Shown here piece after piece: positions 58,601 through 64,000 of a DNA stretch of 64,000 nucleotides. Under the pieces are notes generated by a model. The model was not told where the DNA came from. It did not search any database and was given only the letters and a program-made list of their open reading frames with translations. Source of the DNA: Sulfolobus tengchongensis (lineage in GTDB: Archaea; Thermoproteota; Thermoprotei_A; Sulfolobales; Sulfolobaceae); contig NZ_CP146016.1 of NCBI RefSeq assembly GCF_036967215.1, positions 2,667,337 to 2,731,336 on the forward strand, given 5' to 3'. Position 1 is the first letter of the stretch. Each line of letters begins with the position of its first letter. The translations under genes were made by a program, and so were the position numbers.

Positions 58601-59244
58601 TATCTTAGCCCTAAAAATAGTTTAGGAATTAGTTTTTAAAACTACTGAAAAAGAGACTACTCCTCTTAGCGAGTGCAGTTAAATAAGTGAGTTTTTAATA
58701 CCTTTAATATTCCTATTTTTATACATTACTCCTTCTTCTGTTCCATATTTTAGTAACCTCTCCCTTTATTCATTTTATAAGAGACCTCACATTTAAAAGC
58801 ACAATATTCGATATTTTGGACTCTTAGAGATTTCCTTTTTTTCCTATAGGTTTTATCAGCCATTAACGTCAACTAGACTAAGTTATAAAAGAGCAATGAA
58901 AGAATTTGGAATAAGCGGAAGTCTTATAGCACTATTAGGAGTTAGATACGTAGCAAGTTTAAGTGTTAGAGGAAAATTGTAATACGAGAGCAGTTTCAGC
59001 TACTCTAATTAAAGCTGGGTGAGGCGAAAGATACACGGAATTTCGCTAAGGACGAGAATGAGTATATGTTAGTCCTATGGAAATACTGCTGGACATCCCG
59101 TAAATTCAAGAATTTGCTTAGTATTTTTTAATCTAATAAGGAATTTTTGTCGGCTTCTTTCAATCTAACATATTTTAAAGGCAATTTTTAGGGGTTGCCA
59201 AAGTCTTATAAAGTAAAATTGGCAATCGCAAATTTAGGGCGTAA
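58601..59244. other. Non-coding stretch left of element C
   Basis: About 640 bases. A short frame at about 58896-58982 (MKEFGISGSLIALLGVRYVA then SLSVRGKL) looks like a fragment of a lost gene. Further on, GGGTGAGGCGAAAGATACAC and its surroundings are more GC-rich than the average and could be a decayed transposon end. Nothing else recognised. Confidence 0.3.
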
Positions 59245-59499
59245 ACGACGAAAGAAAAAACGAGATATAAATATGGTGACGTGATTATACGTGAAAGAAA
59301 AGGCAAGTATTATGTTTACAAGCTAGAGAATGTGAATAGTGAGATAAGAGAGACTTACGTAGGTTCTTTAGATAAGGTAGTTAAATATTATGAAAAATTG
59401 AAAGTGGAGGGAGTAGGAGATTCCCCCACCCCCACAGTGCCGCGGCCGGGATTTGAACCCGGGTCACGGGCTCGAGAGACTAGAAAATGTTTCAAATAA
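59245..59499 (+). pseudogene. SSV-type integrase N-terminal fragment int(N), start codon lost (ATG to ACG)
   Basis: The frame begins [20 protein letters not shown] then [20 protein letters not shown], and matches what I recall of the SSV1 integrase N-terminus ([20 protein letters not shown]). Where SSV has the ATG there is ACG at 59245. It runs through [14 protein letters not shown], the tRNA core in the integrase frame, and ends by chance at 59499. The ORF from GTG 59281 is the same frame. The C-terminal catalytic half is not next to it, so it is not functional. Confidence 0.85.
59438..59478. repeat. Attachment core: 3' part of tRNA-Glu-like gene, left end of element C
   Basis: The minus strand reads CTCTCGAGCCCGTGACCCGG then GTTCAAATCCCGGCCGCGGC A, the anticodon loop to discriminator of a tRNA. 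The anticodon CTC indicates Glu, though no 5' half is present here. The intact gene should be at the other end of the element, outside the window. Confidence 0.78.
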
Positions 59500-59603
59500 A
59501 ACGGGAAATTTTGCGTATAATGTTCCATGTTTAAGCCAATCTTCAATATTAGTCTAAAATAAAAGCAGAATAAAGCTATATCAAAATCCCTTGATTGTTC
59601 TAG

Positions 59604-59621
59604 GTTTACTGGGGAGTAAAC
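59604..59621 (+). repeat. B/C inverted repeat at the 3' end of the 81-residue gene of C
   Basis: GTTTACTGGGGAGTAAAC, a perfect copy, beginning next to the stop at 59623 on the minus strand, exactly as in element B. Confidence 0.88.
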
Positions 59622-59622
59622 C

Positions 59623-59868
59623 CTAATCATCTAGTTTTAGCTCTTCTTTGTATTTTGATTTCAGAGAGTACTTTCTGAATCTTTTTCCATCATAATGAAG
59701 CCAGCCTCTGCTAATTACCCCTTCCTTAGCAAGCTGTGACAGATAGACGTTAAGAACGCTTTCTTTTAGCCCTGTATGTTTTAACAACTCTTCAAATGTG
59801 CATACACCTTTTTGCGTAAGTACAGCAATTATTTTCTCTTTACCCGTCAAATTTCCTTTGCGTGTCAT
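59623..59868 (-). CDS. Winged-helix regulator (81 residues), element C copy
   Basis: MTRKGNLTGKEKIIAVLTQK, HTH TFEELLKHTGLKESVLNVYL, wing SRGWLHYDGKRFRKYSLKSK. It has the same length as the B protein, with about 58% identity; the differences lie mostly in the recognition helix region. It probably binds the AT palindromes upstream at about 59894-59975. Confidence 0.8.
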   Translation of the reverse strand: MTRKGNLTGKEKIIAVLTQKGVCTFEELLKHTGLKESVLNVYLSQLAKEGVISRGWLHYDGKRFRKYSLKSKYKEELKLDD

Positions 59869-59893
59869 TATGATAATTTAACGTTAAGCAGGT

Positions 59894-59975
59894 TTAATAA
59901 GTTATTAATATACTTACAACGTCTCAGAAGTTGGGCTAGTGACTACAGGGGGAGTAGGTTAAATAACTCATTAAT
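59894..59975. promoter_or_regulatory. Pair of AT palindromes upstream of the C regulator
   Basis: TTAATAAGTTATTAAT (59894-59909) and TTAAATAACTCATTAAT (59959-59975) occupy the place of the two ATTAAGAAATCTTTAAT sites in element B. Between them lies ACGTCTCAGAAGTTGGGCTAG, almost the same in both elements. Confidence 0.5.
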
Positions 59976-59990
59976 TTTGTTTTCATTCTC

Positions 59991-60276
59991 GCATTACCAA
60001 GGCTTTACAAGCAAAAAATTGGGGATCCGACCAGGTTTAATTTAGTTTACGGATTTGTTACAGTTTACTGGGGAGTAAATTCTATGTCGACAAAAATCAG
60101 CTCTCTAGCCATTTTGCAAAACTTGGGATCTATCTGGGTTAATTTCAGCTTATATATTGTGTTAACATTAATTAACAAAAGTTAACAGCATGCTAACAAT
60201 TGTTAACAAATTGTTAACATGTGCTTTACTAGGGGTAAATACTAAAACTTATAGCATAATTTAAAGTCCCTTTCAG
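59991..60276. repeat. 286-bp block identical to element B; GTTAAC cluster, candidate origin
   Basis: Every base from GCATTACCAAGG to CCTTTCAG equals 24789-25074, including the GTTTACTGGGGAGTAAAT copy at 60063-60080 and the GTTAAC cluster at about 60159-60221. Sequence on both sides is clearly diverged. Confidence 0.7.
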
Positions 60277-60442
60277 CTTCTATCAAGATAATATCAACTT
60301 TATCTTCTATTTCAAGGCTCGCTATTTTTCCTATGTCTTCTTTATTCGAGATTACTACAATCTCCCTAACTCCTCTCTGTATTAATAATATTACCAATTT
60401 GCTAACATCACTAAATATTTCTCTAGATGTATAACATTTCAT
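60242..60442 (-). CDS. Conserved 66-residue protein, element C copy
   Basis: MKCYTSREIFSDVSKLVILL then QRGVREIVVISNKEDIGKIA, ending DIILIEAERDFKLCYKF. It is the relative of the B gene at 25040-25246; two residues are lost in the middle. Its last codons fall in the 286-bp identical block. Confidence 0.65.
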   Translation of the reverse strand: MKCYTSREIFSDVSKLVILLIQRGVREIVVISNKEDIGKIASLEIEDKVDIILIEAERDFKLCYKF

Positions 60443-60450
60443 TCTCTTCT

Positions 60451-60642
60451 CTAGATCGCCAAATACAATGACAGTAATATCGCTGCACCCCCTAGAAGAA
60501 TAAATGAAATAATTCTGATCGCTATACTTTCAAATCCTGGTGCTTTTATCGAATATAGTATGTAATATATTACAGAAAAGAAAAAGAATATTATCGTAGG
60601 AACTAATAACAGAATTTTTATTGCTAACAAGGGACTTAGCAT
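60451..60642 (-). CDS. Small two-helix membrane protein, element C copy
   Basis: MLSPLLAIKILLLVPTIIFF then FFSVIYYILYSIKAPGFESI and ISFILLGGAAILLSLYLAI. Relative of the B gene at 25255-25446. The promoter region toward the surface protein has GGGTTTTTAAAAACCCCC, itself a palindrome, instead of the B-type promoter. Confidence 0.65.
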   Translation of the reverse strand: MLSPLLAIKILLLVPTIIFFFFSVIYYILYSIKAPGFESIAIRIISFILLGGAAILLSLYLAI

Positions 60643-60652
60643 TTTTCCTCAT

Positions 60653-60678
60653 AAATAGGGGTTTTTAAAAACCCCCAT
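60653..60678. promoter_or_regulatory. Divergent promoter with TTTTTAAAAA palindrome
   Basis: GGGGTTTTTAAAAACCCCC between two divergent genes; the central TATA-like box can serve both strands. Its palindromic form could also be an operator. Confidence 0.55.
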
Positions 60679-60691
60679 TTTCAGAGGAGTG

Positions 60692-62752
60692 ATGGCAAAC
60701 ATCTTCGGAATGGATATAAGAAGATTCAGCGTCTTGTTCATAGCACTAATAATAATCATAGCTATCTTTAACAGTTTCAGAAATATACAGAACATTCAGC
60801 AAAACTACAACATTTCTATAAATACAAATACAATCGAAACGGAAAATTTGCCTAGCACGTATTATTCTTATATTTACAACAAATCAATATATCTCAGTCC
60901 TAACATCAACGATTTGAAGTATGTTTATGCATCATTTGCAGACGTACAACCACCGAATTATACTTTAGACGTTCAGAATTACAAGATCCCTATTTTCTTC
61001 AATCTCTCTGTACGTAATGTATCGTTACTATCACTACTAATCAATTATTTATCAAGAAATGCTTCGATGATAACTCCTTACGCTTACGGAGGGCTACTCA
61101 GCATAGCGTCCTCTGCTTTTATGAATATTACAAATCAATCATCAGTCATAATCACCCCGTTACCCTTGAACGCCAATGATACTGAAAACTACTCTAAATT
61201 TGAAATCATAATTATTTATGCGAAGAATTTCAAACCACCGGCAAGCTTTCAGAAAGGCTGGTCATATCCGCCAAACGATAATATAACATGGGGGCCTCTC
61301 AGTTCAGAAATTGTAAATACTTACACATTGACAGCATATGTCATTATTACGTATTCGATAAACTACTTTTTAGCAAGCAGTAACTCACACGGATCTCTTT
61401 CATGCCCAGGCGATCACAGATACAATTACCTTTATTACGATGCAAACGTTTATTACGCCTTCTACTACTATGTGAATGAAAACGGATCAACTTCACTATA
61501 TGCAGTAGTTTCAAACACACAAACAATACCATACACTGGAGGAACAATCGGGCCAGTAACAGAAAGTACCACCGCTGCCGTGCCAGGGAATTCAATAAAT
61601 GTTCAAGCTACAGCAGGACTTACGTTCATAGAAAATGAAACTGAGACTATACAAAAAATATATAGATCTTGTAATGAATCTAACCAAACAATAGCTGGAA
61701 ACGCATATAATATAACGTATAAATATTATCCCATTTTATCTTCAATTACAAATATTTCAAATACATATATATTCTATGAATATAATGTTACCCTTCCACT
61801 GCAGATTACAGTATTTAATGGAACAAACCCGACAACTCACATATATGAAAACTCAACGCATGCAATCAACTTCGGTGCTAGAAAGATTAACGTGAACATC
61901 TCTTACCTCGTCTGGTCATCAGCTCCAGAAATATACAGCATAAAAATAAAGACAAATGATACAATAAACATAACTACATTATATATAAACAGACAATGGG
62001 ATGCAGGAATACTAAATATAATACCAAATGATGTCGTTCAGACTAGTGGTTCTTCATACTATTATTATTTAGATTTCAGTATAGAGTCAAATATCGTAAA
62101 ATCACCCCCAACTTGGATTGACGAGAAAATGATATACAATAAGTATGCGGCAATTGATTACTTCTATTTAGAGCAAAACGCTAGCCTAGCCACTACTTTG
62201 ATGAATTATATTAAAGACACAATAAACCAGAGCGATATGCAATACATGAAATTTGAGTATTTCGTTTTAGCATCACAGTATGTAATGTATGCTTTTAATA
62301 CATCTATAGAAGCCTGGAATAATTTGTTGGAACTAGAAAGCATGGGTAATATAAGTTGGGCCCTAGTAAATGCGAAAATTCTTAATTTATCTACGTATCC
62401 GAATTTGAGATATATATCAGGGCTTTTACAATTTTATAATATATCTAGAATACCAGAAATTTATAATTCATCAATCTACTTTAACATATCTGGAAATAAT
62501 GAAGTATATCTTGTAGACATCTATAATGCATATTATGAACAATGGGATAGGATCCCATTTGGCAATCCTTACAGCTTCGGCAACATTTCATTCTATACAT
62601 TTCAGAATACATCAATTCCTTATGTTGGCGAAGAAATATACTTCTATAACGCTGATTTCATTCCAGAAATAATATATGCTATCTTCTCTTATTCCAATCC
62701 CTCGATCGCGGAAATTACTGCAATTTGGAACGGGACTGCTTGGATAAGTTAA
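60692..62752 (+). CDS. Large surface protein with N-terminal anchor, element C copy
   Basis: About 686 residues from ATG 60692 (MANIFGMDIRRFSV; the frame opens at 60689). An anchor (RRFSVLFIALIIIIAIFNSF) precedes an extracellular domain with very many Asn-x-Ser/Thr sites. It shares LVWSSAP, INRQWDAGILNI, IESNIVKSPPTW and TIGPVTEST with the 612-residue B protein, as in the VirB4-neighbour slot. Function is inferred: exposed conjugation or adhesion component. Confidence 0.65.
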   Translation: MANIFGMDIRRFSVLFIALIIIIAIFNSFRNIQNIQQNYNISINTNTIETENLPSTYYSYIYNKSIYLSPNINDLKYVYASFADVQPPNYTLDVQNYKIPIFFNLSVRNVSLLSLLINYLSRNASMITPYAYGGLLSIASSAFMNITNQSSVIITPLPLNANDTENYSKFEIIIIYAKNFKPPASFQKGWSYPPNDNITWGPLSSEIVNTYTLTAYVIITYSINYFLASSNSHGSLSCPGDHRYNYLYYDANVYYAFYYYVNENGSTSLYAVVSNTQTIPYTGGTIGPVTESTTAAVPGNSINVQATAGLTFIENETETIQKIYRSCNESNQTIAGNAYNITYKYYPILSSITNISNTYIFYEYNVTLPLQITVFNGTNPTTHIYENSTHAINFGARKINVNISYLVWSSAPEIYSIKIKTNDTINITTLYINRQWDAGILNIIPNDVVQTSGSSYYYYLDFSIESNIVKSPPTWIDEKMIYNKYAAIDYFYLEQNASLATTLMNYIKDTINQSDMQYMKFEYFVLASQYVMYAFNTSIEAWNNLLELESMGNISWALVNAKILNLSTYPNLRYISGLLQFYNISRIPEIYNSSIYFNISGNNEVYLVDIYNAYYEQWDRIPFGNPYSFGNISFYTFQNTSIPYVGEEIYFYNADFIPEIIYAIFSYSNPSIAEITAIWNGTAWIS

Positions 62753-62766
62753 GTCTTTTTTTCCTT

Positions 62767-62826
62767 GTTTACTCCCCAGTCAAATACGATAAATTGAATT
62801 TTATCTCAGTTTACTGGGGAGTAAAA
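62767..62826. repeat. Two B/C repeats in opposite orientation after the surface-protein gene
   Basis: GTTTACTCCCCAGTCAAAT (62767-62785, one arm degraded) and GTTTACTGGGGAGTAAAA (62809-62826) lie 15 and 57 bases after the stop and upstream of the TFB-like gene. They could form a larger hairpin together. Confidence 0.7.
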
Positions 62827-62884
62827 CATAATACCAGTTTTATTTGCAAAACCCTGAAGATTTTTAAATAATACATTCTTCAGG

Positions 62885-63541
62885 ATGAGTTGCCCACCTG
62901 ATAAAGTAATCTTTGACGAAGAAAGAGCAGAACGTATATGTGCAGAGACTGGAGAAGTACTAGAAGACAGGATTGCTTATACTGACTCATACTACAATAA
63001 TACGTATTCAGAGCTTCCCCCTACTAAGGAGAATTTTGATAGAGAGAAAAGAAGTAAATGTATCAGCATAGAAAAGCTAAAACAAGAAATTCTCTCTCAC
63101 CTAAACGAAAAGGAAAAAGAACTTTTCTTTAACATTATAGACAGAATTAAACGGATTGATGTTGAAACGCTTGTAGCTGCCTACGAATATATCAAAGAAA
63201 AGAACGGAGAGAGGACAACTACACTAAGAGAGTCTCTTGGTCTTGGGTCTTATGCAATAAGAAATAAGAAAAGGTATATTAGAGCCATACTGAGAGGCTA
63301 TGATCCAGTACTTGACTATATAAATTCCTTGCCAGACCGAGAACTTGCTTTGAAGGTTTACGAGTACTTGAAAAAGAAAAATATAGTTTCAGGGTTAGGG
63401 GCAAAGAGAAGGATACAAATCCTTAATAGATATTTAAAAAGTAAAAAGAAGCTAGAAAGTTTATTGAAAGAGGAAGAGGAAGAAAGAAAAAGAGAGGAAA
63501 TATCCAGAACCGTCTTAATTCTTACCCTACTGAGATTTTAA
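62885..63541 (+). CDS. Truncated TFB-like transcription factor (B-ribbon/B-reader N-domain)
   Basis: 218 residues. [20 protein letters not shown] then [14 protein letters not shown] closely follows the Sulfolobus TFB zinc-ribbon as I recall it ([27 protein letters not shown]). The rest lacks the two cyclin folds of TFB. Instead it has helical, charged segments ([40 protein letters not shown]) and a coiled, basic/acidic tail. It could recruit or block host RNA polymerase at element promoters. A TATA-like TTTTTAAATAA is about 20 bases before the start. Confidence 0.75.
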   Translation: [218 protein letters not shown]

Positions 63542-63791
63542 TAACTATCTCCCCGTCTTCTTTTAGCTTCTCTTCCACTATATCTTCTGCTATTTTTCTA
63601 TTTAGTTTTCGTACGACAAATGCAGAGTCTCTCAATAGATATCTGATGTAATAAGCGTCTCCAACAGCTGATGCTTGTAAATATGCCTTGTTATCCTTGT
63701 TTATTAAGATAATAACTCCAGAGGGAAGTACTTCATATTTTATGCCTCTTTCTTCTGCGATTTTCTTTAACAGATTAATGGTACTTGTCAT
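63522..63791 (-). CDS. Small alpha/beta protein, 89 residues
   Basis: MTSTINLLKKIAEERGIKYE, then a beta-hairpin (YEVLPSGVIILINKDNKAYL) and a helical end (RKLNRKIAEDIVEEKLKEDG). It overlaps the TFB-like stop by 20 bases (convergent) and its start is immediately after the VirB4-like stop. Family unknown. Confidence 0.5.
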   Translation of the reverse strand: MTSTINLLKKIAEERGIKYEVLPSGVIILINKDNKAYLQASAVGDAYYIRYLLRDSAFVVRKLNRKIAEDIVEEKLKEDGEIVIKISVG

Positions 63792-64000
63792 TTACTCAGT
63801 CCTCCATTTCATTTTCTCCTCTTCAGTCAAGAGAATTTGTATGGGTGCCCTTATGTTGCCCGAAAGCAAAATCCCCTTACCTCTACTAGCCTTCAAGATC
63901 AAGTCTATTTCCTCATCACTTGCTTTAGCTAACGCTTTCAAGTCCTCCGCTGATTCCCTTTCCTGTTTTAATAATAATTTATTGTTCGCAAGCTTGAACG
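63792..64000 (-). CDS. C-terminus of a probable VirB4/HerA-type ATPase (partial)
   Basis: The last 69 codons of a minus-strand gene that continues past the window: NKLLLKQERESAEDLKALAK, ASDEEIDLILKASRGKGILL, then SGNIRAPIQILLTEEEKMKW. The pattern residues-to-GKGILLSGNIRAPIQI is the usual end of VirB4/TraC-type ATPases, where the last strands read G-x-G-x-L-x-x-G-N. It differs from the B protein, so C has its own version. Confidence 0.6.
   Translation of the reverse strand, partial: FKLANNKLLLKQERESAEDLKALAKASDEEIDLILKASRGKGILLSGNIRAPIQILLTEEEKMKWRTE

Larger units (their letters stand above)
59479..64000. mobile_element. Element C (left part): relative of element B
   Basis: Begins after the tRNA core and repeats the order found at the left end of element B: 81-residue HTH gene, 286-bp identical block, 68- and 63-residue genes, large anchored surface protein. 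It then diverges, with a TFB-like gene and a minus-strand VirB4-like gene. It carries the same GTTTACT-GGGG-AGTAAAC repeats. The right end is beyond the window. Confidence 0.82.

Noticed and set aside
58896-58982. A small host gene MKEFGISGSLIALLGVRYVA
   Set aside because: Only about 28 codons, no family recognised; kept as a possible remnant in the intergenic note.
59388-59630. Minus-strand 80-residue frame over the tRNA-Glu core
   Set aside because: Shadow of the int(N) fragment and tRNA core.
61347-61595. Minus-strand 82-residue basic frame in the surface protein of C
   Set aside because: Antisense to a long, clearly translated gene.

Overview
The window is a chromosome segment from a member of the Sulfolobales (Crenarchaeota), most likely a Saccharolobus/Sulfolobus species. 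The evidence is the exosome-SBDS-proteasome superoperon, the RNase P proteins next to L15e, archaeal S3Ae, L21e, L37e, Rpo4 and Sm proteins, intron-bearing tRNA genes, and Sulfolobus-type mobile elements. Base composition is AT-rich and many genes are packed head to tail or overlap by a few bases.

Layout. (1) Positions 1-16250 are ordinary host DNA, almost all on the minus strand: rrp42, rrp41, rrp4, SBDS, psmA, RNase P Pop5 and Rpp30, an exosome-like RNA-binding protein, L15e, a GTPase (plus strand), a sugar-1-phosphate nucleotidylyltransferase, S3Ae, RNA methyltransferases, a DUF655 protein, Rpo4, L21e, SAH hydrolase, an aminopropyltransferase, L37e, an Sm protein, and tRNAs Leu(TAA), Met, Leu(CAG), Ser(CGA) and Tyr. 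(2) Positions about 16.3-24.25 kb are a decayed integrated element, called A here. It is bounded by two partial copies of tRNA-Val(TAC). It carries a run of plus-strand genes for membrane and secreted proteins and ends in a broken SSV-type int(N) fragment. (3) Positions 24.25-54.72 kb are a 30 kb integrated conjugative-type element, B. It lies between a 43-bp tRNA-Val core copy and the intact tRNA-Val, and it encodes its own unpartitioned tyrosine recombinase next to the tRNA. B has VirB4-like and VirD4/TraG-like ATPases, a VirB6-like membrane protein, VirB2-like pilin candidates, a ParB-like protein, an XPD/DinG-type helicase, about seven small winged-helix regulators, two ribbon-helix-helix proteins and a retropepsin-like protein. 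It is interrupted by two nearly identical IS200/IS605 elements and a TnpB relic. (4) Positions 54.72-58.6 kb are host DNA again: tRNA-Val, the beta-CASP/KH ribonuclease aCPSF1, G1P dehydrogenase and an FKBP-type isomerase. (5) From 59.24 kb to the end lies a second SSV-type int(N) fragment in a partial tRNA-Glu-like sequence, followed by the left part of element C. C is a relative of B and carries a truncated TFB-like protein and the C-terminus of a probable VirB4-like ATPase.

Elements B and C share three signals not found in the host DNA. The first is a dispersed 18-bp inverted repeat, GTTTACT-GGGG-AGTAAAC, with about 19 full or variant copies. Many copies sit just after stop codons, and two lie inside the coding tail of the coupling ATPase. 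The second is a 286-bp block, identical in both elements, that contains a cluster of GTTAAC words and is the best candidate for a replication or transfer origin. The third, seen in B only, is a recurring promoter in which the TATA box is followed by GATRTGATATT close to the start codon. Together these look like the cis-acting control system of an element family.

The identifications come from reading motifs and from memory of the families. No search was run. Functions of most element genes are inferred from context and are marked as such.
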